From assembly GCA_963839365.1 (NCBI GenBank), contig CAWIUT010000003.1, forward strand, positions 496,001 to 560,000: DNA of 64,000 bases, written 5' to 3'. Below, in pieces: positions 46,338 through 55,965 of the stretch (positions within the stretch are counted from its first letter, which is position 1; every line of letters begins with the position of its first letter). The notes below the pieces were generated by a model. The model saw only the letters and a list, made by a program, of their open reading frames with translations, ran no database searches and was not told where the DNA came from. The translations under genes were made by a program, and so were the position numbers. Source of the stretch: DASSKA01 sp963839365 (GTDB lineage Bacteria; Actinomycetota; Actinomycetes; Propionibacteriales; Nocardioidaceae).

Positions 46338-47489
46338 ATGGCCAGGACAGAGCCAGAGACGGGTGCCCTCCCGCGGTGGAGCTCGCTTCTCGCCGTCGTG
46401 GCGCACCCGGACGACGAGTCCTTCGGACTCGGCGCGGTTCTGGCCGGCTTCGCCGCCGCGGGGACGACCGTGTCGGTGCTGTGTCTGACGCGGGGGGAGG
46501 CGTCCTCGGTCCACGGCGCCCCGGGGAGTCTCAGCGAGCTGCGCGCGATCGAGCTGCGCAACGCGGCGGCCGCCCTGGGGGTCAGCTGGGTCGCGCTTCG
46601 CGACTACCCGGACGGAGCTCTCGCGGTCGTGGACCCGTGGGTGCTCCGGGAAGAGATCCTGGAAGCGCTCCGAGCCGTCTCCGCAGAGGGGCTGGTGGTC
46701 TTCGACCCCGAGGGGGTGTCGGGTCACCCCGACCACGTGGCCGCCTCAGCGGCCGCCATGGAGGCCGCTGACGCTCGCGGGCTGCCCGTGCTGGGCTGGA
46801 CCCTGCCGGTGAGCGTCGCCGACCGCCTCAACGACGAGTTCGGCACTCGGTTCGCCGGCGCCGATCGCACCGCCGTGGACATCGTGCTGCGGGTCGACCG
46901 GTCTCAGCAGCGGATCGCCAGCCTTGCGCACGCGAGCCAGGCAGTGCCCACCAGTGTTCTGTGGCGCCGACTCGAGCTGCTCGGTGACCGCGAGCACCTG
47001 CGCTGGCTCCGCCTTCCCGCCGAAGCCGGTACCGGCGCGGCCTCGGTGCGGTTGGCTGAGTCATCGACCAACCCGGCCATGATGCGGGTGGTCCACCGCG
47101 AAGGGGACCGTTTCGACATCACGATCCGCGACCACCTGGTCACCGTCGATCAGCCGGAGGACCTGGGCGGTGAGGACTCCGGCCCCACGCCCACCGAGTT
47201 GTTCGTCGCCGGACTAGCCTCCTGTGTCGCCTTCTACGCTCGCCGCTACCTCCGCCGCCACAGTCTCCAGGAGGCCGGACTCACGGTTCACACGTCCTAC
47301 CGACTGGGCACGAAGCCGGCAAGAGTCTCGGAGGTCGACATCGCGATCGAGGTGCCTGGCTCCCTCCCCCAGAGCCGTCTCGACGGACTGTTGGCGATGG
47401 CCCGGCACTGCACCGTGCACAACTCGATCACCACGGCACCGGAGATCACGGTCACAGTGGACCTCACCCCCAAGGCGGAGGCGCGGTGA
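46338..47489 (+). CDS. PIG-L deacetylase / OsmC fusion protein
   Basis: 383 aa. N-terminal 240 residues are a LmbE/PIG-L metal-dependent deacetylase: AVVAHPDDESFGLGA with the zinc-binding His-Pro-Asp-Asp, and GHPDHVAAS with the third ligand. Residues about 255-380 are an OsmC-type domain: GPTPTELFVAGLASCVAFYARRYL with the reactive Cys, and ARHCTVHNSI with the second Cys. PIG-L relatives include mycothiol deacetylase MshB and mycothiol S-conjugate amidase; OsmC proteins reduce peroxides. A thiol-related role is therefore attractive but inferred. Overlaps the aminotransferase gene (GTGA). Confidence 0.88.
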   Translation: MARTEPETGALPRWSSLLAVVAHPDDESFGLGAVLAGFAAAGTTVSVLCLTRGEASSVHGAPGSLSELRAIELRNAAAALGVSWVALRDYPDGALAVVDPWVLREEILEALRAVSAEGLVVFDPEGVSGHPDHVAASAAAMEAADARGLPVLGWTLPVSVADRLNDEFGTRFAGADRTAVDIVLRVDRSQQRIASLAHASQAVPTSVLWRRLELLGDREHLRWLRLPAEAGTGAASVRLAESSTNPAMMRVVHREGDRFDITIRDHLVTVDQPEDLGGEDSGPTPTELFVAGLASCVAFYARRYLRRHSLQEAGLTVHTSYRLGTKPARVSEVDIAIEVPGSLPQSRLDGLLAMARHCTVHNSITTAPEITVTVDLTPKAEAR

Positions 47490-49264
47490 CCACCGCATCG
47501 GCTGCCCGGCCGCCCGTGGAGTCGGCTCTGTTGCGCCGGATCAGAGCGTCCGTGATCGGTGACGACAACGTGGTGGTCGGACCGTTCGGCGCAAGGCGGG
47601 TGACGTACGCCGACTACACCGCGTCAGGACGGGCACTGTCGTTCCTCGAGGACTTCATCCGCGACGAGGTACTACCCCGCTACGCCAACACCCATACCGA
47701 GTCCAGCGGCACGGGTCGCCAGACGACCCGGCTGCGTGAGGACGCACGGAGGATCATCCGTGACGCCGTGGGTGGCGACGCCGAGACGGTGGTCATCTTC
47801 GCCGGGTCCGGATGCACCGGTGCGATCGACAAGCTGATCGGGATCCTCGGCCTTCGTCTCCCATCGGCGCTCGAGGACGAGTACCAGCTGAGTCGGCTGA
47901 TCCCGCCCGACCAGCGCCCCGTGGTCTTCCTCGGCCCGTACGAACACCACTCCAACGAGCTGCCCTGGCGGGAGTCGGTAGCGGACGTGGTGCCCATCCC
48001 CGCCGATGCCGACGGGCACATCGACAGCGTGCGTCTGGAGGCAGAGCTGGTGCGCTTCGCGGACCGGCCGCTGAAGATCGGCAGCTTCTCGGCCGCCAGC
48101 AACGTCACCGGCATCCTCAGTGACACTCGCAGGATCGGGTCCTTGCTGCACCGGCACGGCGCCCTCTCCTTCTGGGACTACGCCGCCGCCGGGCCCTACC
48201 TACCGCTCGACATGTACGAAGGGTGGCAGGAGGATCCGCACTCCTACAAGGACGCGATCTTTCTCAGCCCGCACAAGTTCATCGGCGGCCCGAGCACGCC
48301 CGGCGTGCTCGTCGTACGCCGCGAGTTGCTCGACAACCGGGTTCCGGATGTTCCCGGAGGCGGGACGGTCACGTTCGTCAACCCCGATGCTCACCGGTAC
48401 GTGACCGACCCCGCCCAACGGGAGGAGGGTGGCACGCCGGCCATCGTCGAGTCGATCCGTGCCGGGCTCGTCTTCCAGCTCAAGGAGGCCGTCGGATGCG
48501 AGGTGATCCGTGAGCATGAGGAGAGCTACCTGCGACGTGCCGTAGCCCGGTGGCGGCAGGAGCCCGCTATCGAGATCCTCGGCAACCTCGAGGCCGAGCG
48601 CCTCTCAATCCTCTCCTTCCTGGTGCGGGCCCCAACCGGCAATTACCTGCACCACAACTTCGTCGTCGCCCTGCTCAACGACTTGTTCGGCATCCAGTCG
48701 CGCGGCGGCTGCTCCTGCGCAGGACCCTATGGACATCGGCTGCTGGGCATCAACACCGAGCGGTCCCACGAGTTCGACCGCGAGATCGCTCGAGGGTGTG
48801 AGGGGATCAAGCCCGGCTGGGTACGTGTCAACTTCAACTACTTTATCTCCGAGGCGGTGTTCGAGTACATCCTCGAAGCGGTCCGCATCGTCGCCCGCGA
48901 CGGTTGGCGGATGCTGGACCAGTACCGGTTCGACGCGGCACATGCTCTCTGGACTCACCGCAGCGGCAACGTGGAGCGGCCGCTGCGCTTGGGGCAGATC
49001 AGCTACGACGTCGACGGCGCTATGAGATACCCCAGGCACCAGGTCACAACTCCGGAGGCGTCCCTCGACGGTTACCTCGAGGAGGGCGCCGCGCTGCTCC
49101 AGGCCGTTGCACCGCCGAATCTGTGGAACCGACCGGCCAACCTCTCAGACGACTTCAAGCAGCTGCTTTGGTTTGCGCTACCTGCGGTGTGCCTGGAGCC
49201 CGTGGGCCCACCCGGGGGCTGCGAGTCCGCAGCGGTCGGGGCCCCGACCACACACTCGGCCTAG
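47486..49264 (+). CDS. Class V aminotransferase (cysteine-desulfurase-like PLP enzyme)
   Basis: 592 aa, longer than typical IscS-like enzymes (about 400). PLP fold type I: YANTHTESSGTGRQT, GSGCTGAIDKLIGIL, the Lys in FLSPHKFIGGPSTPG, and a Cys-containing loop RGGCSCAGPYGHRLL that resembles the active-site Cys region of desulfurases. The last 150 residues are an extra C-terminal domain. Coupled by stop/start overlap to the PIG-L/OsmC fusion, suggesting shared sulfur or thiol chemistry. Actual substrate unknown. Confidence 0.87.
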   Translation: MTTASAARPPVESALLRRIRASVIGDDNVVVGPFGARRVTYADYTASGRALSFLEDFIRDEVLPRYANTHTESSGTGRQTTRLREDARRIIRDAVGGDAETVVIFAGSGCTGAIDKLIGILGLRLPSALEDEYQLSRLIPPDQRPVVFLGPYEHHSNELPWRESVADVVPIPADADGHIDSVRLEAELVRFADRPLKIGSFSAASNVTGILSDTRRIGSLLHRHGALSFWDYAAAGPYLPLDMYEGWQEDPHSYKDAIFLSPHKFIGGPSTPGVLVVRRELLDNRVPDVPGGGTVTFVNPDAHRYVTDPAQREEGGTPAIVESIRAGLVFQLKEAVGCEVIREHEESYLRRAVARWRQEPAIEILGNLEAERLSILSFLVRAPTGNYLHHNFVVALLNDLFGIQSRGGCSCAGPYGHRLLGINTERSHEFDREIARGCEGIKPGWVRVNFNYFISEAVFEYILEAVRIVARDGWRMLDQYRFDAAHALWTHRSGNVERPLRLGQISYDVDGAMRYPRHQVTTPEASLDGYLEEGAALLQAVAPPNLWNRPANLSDDFKQLLWFALPAVCLEPVGPPGGCESAAVGAPTTHSA

Positions 49265-49272
49265 CGTCCGCA

Positions 49273-49298
49273 TGTGCCGCCCGGCCTCGGGCGGCACA
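49273..49298. terminator. Bidirectional-type terminator between convergent operons
   Basis: TGTGCCGCCCG (49273-49283), loop GCCT, CGGGCGGCACA (49288-49298): a perfect 11-bp stem nine bases after the aminotransferase stop and 44 bp before the DivIVA gene's end. There is no T-tract, as is usual in high-GC actinobacteria. Confidence 0.75.
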
Positions 49299-49342
49299 GG
49301 CCCCGGCCGAGAGAACCTGCGACCGGGGCAGTCGACGGAACG

Positions 49343-50053
49343 CTACTCGGACCGGTTGGAGGGCAACAGGTCGATCCAGCGACTCTGCTCGCCCAGGGCA
49401 AGCGTGCTGCCCTGGGCGCGTCCCCCTCGCCCTCCCGGTCCCGCCTCGGGCACGTCGCCGAGCTTGTCGACCTGCTCGGCCAACGCATCGATCACGGACC
49501 TGAGCTGGACCTGAGCGACACGCGCGAACGTCCGCACGTACTCGATCTCCGGCACCGGTGTGGAGTACTCGGGCAGCGTCCCGGCGACCGATGTCATACC
49601 TTCCGGGCCACCTACCCGGGCCACCTCGCCGGCGACCGTCTCCGCTGCCCTCCGGGCCTCCTCCAGGATCTCCCGCTGCTGGTGCCGGGCTGAGCTCATC
49701 AGGTCACGGGCATGCAGCACGGCTTCTTCGACGAGCTGGTCGGCCACCTGCTGGGCCTGGCTGAACAACGCCACGGCCTGTGGGCTGATCTCGTCCTCGG
49801 CCGACTCAGCCGTGGCAGTGCGCAGGTTCTCGTTCTGCGAGCGTAGGTCCTCGTTGTCAGCGCGGAGGCGCTCGTTCTCTGCCAGGCTCTCCTGTCGCTC
49901 CCGGTCCGAGGCCTCAACCTGGTCGGCCAACATGTCGAGGTACTCGCGCACCTCCTCCTCGTCGAGGCCCCGCATCCTGTGGGAGAAGACCTCGTTGCGG
50001 ATGGAGGACGGCGACCGGTAGAAGGGGAAGTCGTGCTCGGGTTGTTCGTTCAC
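49343..50053 (-). CDS. DivIVA-domain coiled-coil protein
   Basis: 236 aa. N-terminus FPFYRSPSSIRNEVFSHRMRGLDEEEVREYLDMLADQV matches the DivIVA lipid-binding/crossed-helix domain in outline (..F..R.RG.d..EV..fL). It is followed by a heptad-rich coiled coil (about 45-85, ENERLRADNEDLRSQNENLR) and a second helical part to about 190. DivIVA proteins mark curved membranes and polar growth sites. This one overlaps the flavohemoglobin gene by 4 bp and is the last gene of the hemoglobin operon, an unusual setting. It is probably an accessory paralogue, not the essential Wag31-type protein. Confidence 0.85.
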   Translation of the reverse strand: MNEQPEHDFPFYRSPSSIRNEVFSHRMRGLDEEEVREYLDMLADQVEASDRERQESLAENERLRADNEDLRSQNENLRTATAESAEDEISPQAVALFSQAQQVADQLVEEAVLHARDLMSSARHQQREILEEARRAAETVAGEVARVGGPEGMTSVAGTLPEYSTPVPEIEYVRTFARVAQVQLRSVIDALAEQVDKLGDVPEAGPGGRGGRAQGSTLALGEQSRWIDLLPSNRSE

Positions 50054-51222
50054 AGCTTCTCACCTGTCCCGTCCTCACCATCGCCGGTGTCGCCGGCTCC
50101 GACGTGGTGGAACTGCTCGTACCTGATGTCGTCCTCGGGAACGCCTGCGTTGCGCAGCTCCTCGAGGGTGTGCTCAACCATCGCCGGTCCCCCGCAGACC
50201 AGCACCATCCGCCCTTGGCAGCATCCGCTGGCGGCCGCCGCCGATCCCACCATGCCGCGAGCACCGGGATAGGAGGGGTCGTCTGAGACGACCTCTGTGT
50301 ATTCCAGCCACGGCCGAGACTCGGTGAGCTTCCGCAACCGTTCGCGGTCGTAGAGGTTCCAGGGCACCCGTGCCCCGTGGAAGAGGTGCACCCGAGGTGC
50401 GGATCCGTGCGACTGCCACTCCTGGTCCAGCTGGTCGATCACGGCGCTGAGAGGTGCCAGCCCGGAGCCTCCCGCTACCAGGACCAGGTCGGGCCTGTCA
50501 GCCTCCGGCAGCACCAGCTGGTCACCCACTGGGGATCCCACCCGAACGGTGTCTCCGGCACGCACAGACCGGACCATCGCTCCACTGACCTGACCACCGT
50601 CGACGAGCTGGACGTGCAGATCGATCGAGCCGTCCTCCCGAGGCGCGTTCGCCGGGCTGAAGTACCGCCACAGCCGGGGGCGCTTGTCGACCTCGATGGA
50701 GAAGGACTGACCTGGGGCGTAGGAGTACGGCTCCTCCGTGCGGATCCGGAGGACCCCGATGTCGACGGTGCGGCGATCGTTGTCCAGCACCACGCCGCTC
50801 CAGGCGGCCGGGCTGTGCTCCGCCGACTCCTCGGCTGCCTCCACCATGACGCGGGCGATGATGCCGTACGCGGCCGCCCAGTCCGCCGCGAGCTCGTCGG
50901 TCCACGAAGCGCCCAGAAAGTGCTTGAGCGTGGCCAGCAGCGAAGAGCCGACTGCGGTGTAGTGGCTCGCCACCACGTCGAACCGCCGGTGGTCCCGTCC
51001 GAGCTGCTGGATGAACCCGGTGATCTCCGGGAGATCGTCCACGTCGCTCACGATCCGGCCGAGCGCCCCGACCAGCCGGTCGCGCTGCGCCGACATCGAT
51101 ATCGGGAACATCTTCCGGAGCTCGGGGTGAGACAGGAACAGGTGAGAGTAGAAGAACAACGGGACCTCGTCGCCGGCCTTGACGACCTGCTCCCAGCTGG
51201 ACTTGAGCGCAGCTGTGTCCAT
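50050..51222 (-). CDS. hmp: Flavohemoglobin (nitric oxide dioxygenase type)
   Basis: 390 aa. Globin domain about 1-135: B10 Tyr region FFYSHLFLSHPELRKMF and proximal His in LGRDHRRFDVVASHY. FAD domain: YAPGQSFSIEV and RLWRYFSPANAP (RxxS flavin motif). NAD domain: LVLVAGGSGLAPLSAVI and MVLVCGGPAMVEHTLEEL. Converts NO plus O2 to nitrate using NAD(P)H. The last 16 residues are an acidic, Gly-rich tail not usual in Hmp. Middle gene of the operon; five bases separate it from the truncated hemoglobin gene upstream. Confidence 0.9.
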   Translation of the reverse strand: MDTAALKSSWEQVVKAGDEVPLFFYSHLFLSHPELRKMFPISMSAQRDRLVGALGRIVSDVDDLPEITGFIQQLGRDHRRFDVVASHYTAVGSSLLATLKHFLGASWTDELAADWAAAYGIIARVMVEAAEESAEHSPAAWSGVVLDNDRRTVDIGVLRIRTEEPYSYAPGQSFSIEVDKRPRLWRYFSPANAPREDGSIDLHVQLVDGGQVSGAMVRSVRAGDTVRVGSPVGDQLVLPEADRPDLVLVAGGSGLAPLSAVIDQLDQEWQSHGSAPRVHLFHGARVPWNLYDRERLRKLTESRPWLEYTEVVSDDPSYPGARGMVGSAAAASGCCQGRMVLVCGGPAMVEHTLEELRNAGVPEDDIRYEQFHHVGAGDTGDGEDGTGEKL

Positions 51223-51227
51223 CGCGA

Positions 51228-51614
51228 CTAGCCGTCGACGACCACGATGTCATCTTCCGTGCCGGCCAGCACGTCCCTGACCCGCTCGATGACATCGTCG
51301 TCGACGCCCGCTTCCGAGAGGGCCTGTCCCAGGAGGGTCACTACCAGAGCGAAATCTCCGCGGCCGACGCCGAGCCCGGCATGCGCCTGACGCAGATCAT
51401 GACCGTCGTAGTCGGCCGGGCCGCCCATGACCTGTGCGATCAACAGCGCCTGGTGCCGCTTGAGCGCGGACATGTCCGTGCCGGCGAAGAAACCGGCCAG
51501 GCGTTCGTCGGACAGCACCAGTTCGTAGAAGCGCTCCACCACTGCGCGGACGGCGGGTCCTCCACCGACCCGTTCGTAGTCGCTGACCTCCGTCGGCGGC
51601 CTCTGTGCAGACAT
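51228..51614 (-). CDS. glbN: Group I truncated hemoglobin (trHbN)
   Basis: 128 aa from ATG 51614 with ggaggg eight bases upstream; the frame's long upstream extension is not protein-like. 2-over-2 globin features: GGGPAVRAVVERFYELVLSD with B10 Tyr, LKRHQALLIAQVMGGPADYDG, and the proximal His in HDLRQAHAGLGV. TrHbN proteins handle NO and O2. Followed directly by flavohemoglobin, which could act as its reductase, so the operon looks like an NO-detoxification unit. Confidence 0.9.
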   Translation of the reverse strand: MSAQRPPTEVSDYERVGGGPAVRAVVERFYELVLSDERLAGFFAGTDMSALKRHQALLIAQVMGGPADYDGHDLRQAHAGLGVGRGDFALVVTLLGQALSEAGVDDDVIERVRDVLAGTEDDIVVVDG

Positions 51615-51755
51615 GCGTAGTCCCTCCAACTCGTACGCCCCCGAGATACACGGGCGCTTTGATATCAACGCCCCGGCAAAAGCCGCAAGGCCGACTAGCC
51701 CACCCGCAATCCCTGTTCGCGTACCGAAGTACCGCAGGAAGAACCCATCACACTT

Positions 51756-51872
51756 CAGCAGTTGTACGTGTCGCCGCACACCGTGAACACCCGCCTTCGG
51801 CGCGTCTTCGCCAAGCTGGGCGGGCCCAACCGCGTCGCGCTCGCCACCATGGCTCCTCGATCGACCAGGTGA
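51756..51872 (+). pseudogene. LuxR-type HTH fragment
   Basis: Thirty-nine codons reading QQLYVSPHTVNTRLRRVFAKL..NRVALA, the recognition helix and end of a LuxR/GerE DNA-binding domain, then TGA. Codons before it in this frame do not continue the domain, and the expected upstream helix and any sensor domain are missing. A relic of a transcription regulator. Confidence 0.6.
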
Positions 51873-51879
51873 TCTCTTG

Positions 51880-52185
51880 GCCGTCGGCCACGAGCACTCT
51901 CGATCGGGTGGCAGCCACAGAGGTTTCGCCCAACACTGGATCGGAGAGGTGCGATGGGTCTCCGACTGGCGCACGACAGTCGAGGACCCGATCGCGAACG
52001 GCAACAAAGCGGTGGCGCGGGTGTCCGTCGCCGGCACGCACGAGGACGACTTCGTGGGGGTCCCCCGACCGGAAACCGGGCGAGTATTTCCCTCATCGAC
52101 ATCATGCGGTTCGACGACGTCGGGCTCATCTGCGAGCACTGGGGCGTCGCAGACATGCTCCCACTCATGCAGCAGCCCGTTGCCT
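51880..52185 (+). pseudogene. SnoaL-like/ester-cyclase fold remnant, frameshifted
   Basis: First frame: WRTTVEDPIANGNKAVARVSVAGTHEDDFVGV. At the C-run at 52071-52075 the match moves to another frame: PPTGNRASISLIDIMRFDD, then GLICEHWGVADMLPLMQQ. Joined, this is the second half of a SnoaL-type polyketide-cyclase fold protein (xxEHWxVxDxLxLMQQ ending). One missing C explains the break. No intact N-terminus or stop is seen, so it is a fragment regardless of the frameshift. Confidence 0.6.
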
Positions 52186-53666
52186 ACTCCGCTCCCCAGC
52201 TGCCCGGCCAAGCCGGAGCCGACCGGATGGCGCTCACCTCCTGTCAGCTCGGTGCACGCAAAGAGGCCTACGAAGACTTCCGGCGCCGCGCATCCGCGAA
52301 ACAGTCTGTCTACAGTCCGCGCCCGACCGGCGATCTGGCCGTGGACCGGCGCGAGTCCACGCCGGGAATGGAGGGCGACAACCACAGACGAGGCCAGGTG
52401 CTCGCACTTCTCGCCAAGATGGGCCAGGAAGTAGGCGAGATACAGATGCTCCCCCTCCACGACGGGCTGGCCAGTGACGCCGCGCCGTCGTCCTCCACGA
52501 GCTCTCCGACCCACTTCGCGCCCGCACCTTGCACGGCCAGTACGCCGACATGGCGCCGAAGGACTGTTGTTGTTCTTGAGCACCAAGTGCAGCGAGTTGT
52601 TGCCGCGACACCCAGCGTGGTCTTCGAAGTGCTCGCTGATCTACGCCGACTGCTCCGGCAGCGGAGAGGTCAAGGCCTGCTTACGCCCGGTACCTGTTGG
52701 TCAACCGATCCTCGCCACGACCTTCGGCTTCCACAACTTCGAGGCTGTCCCAGCGGTCGCGGTGGACTACGCCGACCACGCGTCCACGGTCGCGGAGCTC
52801 GACTGTGTCGTCCCCCAGCACGGTATAGCTGGTCGCGCTGTAGTGCACGATCGGCCCAGCACTCAGTTCAGTCCCCCGGAATCGAACGCGGACTCCCATA
52901 CGGCTCCCTCCCCGGTCACGGTCCTGATTCTCTGGCGCCCGCTGCCTCGAGCAATCCCCCTCGTCCGGCTAGATCCAGCCGAGGTCGCGCGTTCAGGACC
53001 GAAGGACGCGCGTGCACGGACAACCACCTAATGGCCGCGCCAACAGATCGTTGCGCCCCTATCTGAGTACCCCACTTGAGGCGAGTCCCATTCGGCCGTA
53101 GCCGATGGAGGTGGAAGAACCCGTAACGATTCTGTAAACCGCGGGTGCCAATGACGGACAAGACCGACATTGGTCCACGCCGCTGCCCGCCTCTGCCTGG
53201 CGGGTCCAGTTACGCAACGCCTTGGGGTGACCCCCAGCTGATCGGCGTTCTCCGAGACGATGCTGCGAGGGACCGACCTTCACGTCGGGTATGTCTGGCA
53301 CTACCCGGGGCTGGCCTTTCCGCAGGACAGCAATATGCGCCTTCCGACGCGCTCCCGTTGCGGCTCGAGGGGAGCATGAAGGCGATCGTCGCCGAGCAGC
53401 CGAAAGTTCTGGTCCGCTGCTCCACGATCGAGGCGCCTCCGGACGCAGGTGTGCTGGAGGCTGCGGCCACGGCGGGCCTGCTGGTCGTGGAACGGCGCCG
53501 CCGCTACCGCCTCGATGGGTTCTCGCTGAGTTCGCTGGTTCCGTCAGCAGGCACTGCGCCCCGCATGCGCCCTGCCCCGGTGGCCACGGTGCCCCGCCGG
53601 CGCGGGATGGGTAGCCGCATTCGGGCAGCGCGCCTAGGGTGGAGAGCGAACCCGGACGGAGCGCCC
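52186..53666. other. Gene-poor stretch before the hydrogenase cluster
   Basis: No intact gene is recognised over about 1.5 kb. Around 52570-52780 on the plus strand, two frames together resemble the start of an SRPBCC-type protein (VVAATPSVVFEVLADL, then GSGEVKACLRPVPVGQPILATTFGFH), possibly another relic. A 72-codon minus-strand frame (52681-52899) overlaps it. From 53376 an ATG with a good ribosome site opens a frame running into hypA without a stop; it has no recognisable domain. Promoter for hypA presumably lies near 53600. Confidence 0.4.
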
Positions 53667-53996
53667 ATGCACGAGCTGTCGATCGCCGAGAGCGTCGTGG
53701 CAGCCGTCCTGGAGCGCACCGGCGACCGGCGAGTCACGGTGGTTCGGCTGCGGGTCGGTCGGCTCAGCGGTGTGGTGCCTGACGCCCTGACATTCTGCTT
53801 CGATCTGGCCACGACCGGCACCTGCCTCGATGGCGCCGAGCTGCAGCTGGAGACTCCCTCCGGGCGTGGGCACTGCCGCGGCTGCGGTCGCGAGATCGAG
53901 CTCGAGGACATGGTGGTGCTGTGTCCGTGCGGCAGCGCCGACGTGGACGTCGTGGCCGGCCGGGAGCTGCAAGTGGCATCGGTGGAGGTGGCCTGA
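53667..53996 (+). CDS. hypA: Hydrogenase nickel incorporation protein HypA
   Basis: 109 aa. It starts MHELSIAESVV, with the essential Ni-binding Met-His N-terminus, which fixes the start at 53667 even though the frame is open upstream. The zinc site has CRGCGREI and VLCPCGSADV (two CxxC pairs) near residues 70-95. Delivers nickel to the hydrogenase large subunit with HypB. Two bases separate it from hypB; first gene of the hydrogenase cluster. Confidence 0.95.
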   Translation: MHELSIAESVVAAVLERTGDRRVTVVRLRVGRLSGVVPDALTFCFDLATTGTCLDGAELQLETPSGRGHCRGCGREIELEDMVVLCPCGSADVDVVAGRELQVASVEVA

Positions 53997-53998
53997 CC

Positions 53999-54769
53999 AT
54001 GTGCGACACGTGCGGCTGCGGATCCGACGCGGTGAGGGTCACCTCCATGATCGGCTCCCCGCACAAGCATCCCTCGGGTCAGCGAGAGGACGCGCCGACC
54101 GGCCCGTCGCAGGCGCACGTGCATCCCTCCCGGACCCACACGCTGAAGCTCGAGGTTGACGTGCTCACCCGCAACGACGACCTGGCGGCGCAGACGCGCG
54201 CCTGGCTGGTCGAGCGGAACGTGTGCGCGGTGAACATGATGAGTTCCCCCGGCGCGGGGAAGACGACTCTGCTCGAGCGCACCATCGCCGGTCTCGAAGA
54301 GCCTGTCGCCGTCATCGAGGGCGACCAGGAGACGTTGTTGGACGCCGAGCGGATCCGGGTGGCCGGCGCTCGCGCGGTGCAGGTCAACACGGGCACCGGC
54401 TGCCACCTCGACGCGCGGATGGTCCAGGAGGCACTGGAGGAGCTGCAGCCCGACCGAGACTCGCTGCTGTTCGTCGAGAATGTCGGCAACCTGGTCTGCC
54501 CAGCCCTGTTCGACCTCGGTGAGGACCGCAAGGTCGTGGTCATCTCGGTCACCGAGGGCGACGACAAGCCGTTGAAGTACCCGCAGATGTTCGCAGCAGC
54601 CGACTTGGTCCTGGTCAACAAGGTCGATCTGCTGCCGTATGTCGACTTCGACCTGGAACGGCTGCACGACGGCGCCCGTCGCCTCCATGGCGACGTGGAG
54701 GTCCTGTCGCTGTCCGCGCGGACCGGTCAGGGTCTCGAGGCGTGGATTGCCTGGTTGCGCATGTTGTGA
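53999..54769 (+). CDS. hypB: Hydrogenase nickel incorporation GTPase HypB
   Basis: 256 aa. N-terminal MCDTCGCG (Ni-binding CxxCxC motif) and a short His-containing stretch (HKHPSG, HVHPSRTHT). P-loop SSPGAGKTTLLERT, switch EGDQETLLDAERI with GTGCHLDARM (the metal-binding Cys-His), FVENVGNLVCPA, and VNKVDLLPY (NKxD). GTP-dependent nickel insertion with HypA. Coupled to hypA; 117 bp before the structural genes. Confidence 0.95.
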   Translation: MCDTCGCGSDAVRVTSMIGSPHKHPSGQREDAPTGPSQAHVHPSRTHTLKLEVDVLTRNDDLAAQTRAWLVERNVCAVNMMSSPGAGKTTLLERTIAGLEEPVAVIEGDQETLLDAERIRVAGARAVQVNTGTGCHLDARMVQEALEELQPDRDSLLFVENVGNLVCPALFDLGEDRKVVVISVTEGDDKPLKYPQMFAAADLVLVNKVDLLPYVDFDLERLHDGARRLHGDVEVLSLSARTGQGLEAWIAWLRML

Positions 54770-54772
54770 TGC

Positions 54773-54803
54773 TTGACACATCCGGTGGCGCGGGGACGAA
54801 GAT
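54773..54803 (+). promoter_or_regulatory. Possible promoter of the hydrogenase structural genes
   Basis: Consensus TTGACA at 54773-54778 and a weak GAAGAT at 54798-54803 (19-bp spacing) in the 117-bp gap before the small-subunit gene. The -10 match is poor. Confidence 0.3.
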
Positions 54804-54886
54804 GGAACCATAGCGTTGCGCAAGTGAGCCGATGAGCGGCCCCGGCAACTGATGGGGGTGGCCCATCGCCCCCGAAGGTGGCGGCG

Positions 54887-55945
<1,059 letters not shown>

Positions 55946-55965
55946 GCGAGCAGAGAGGCAGCGCC

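Noticed and set aside
51615..52586. Long N-terminal extension of the truncated hemoglobin
   Set aside because: Composition is not protein-like and the globin has its own ATG with a strong ribosome site at 51614.
52681..52899. 72-codon minus-strand open frame as a gene
   Set aside because: It lacks a convincing ribosome site, and the opposite strand carries possible SRPBCC-like remains in the same place.
53145..53666. HypA with a long N-terminal extension
   Set aside because: HypA needs its N-terminal Met-His to bind nickel; the extension has no recognisable domain.
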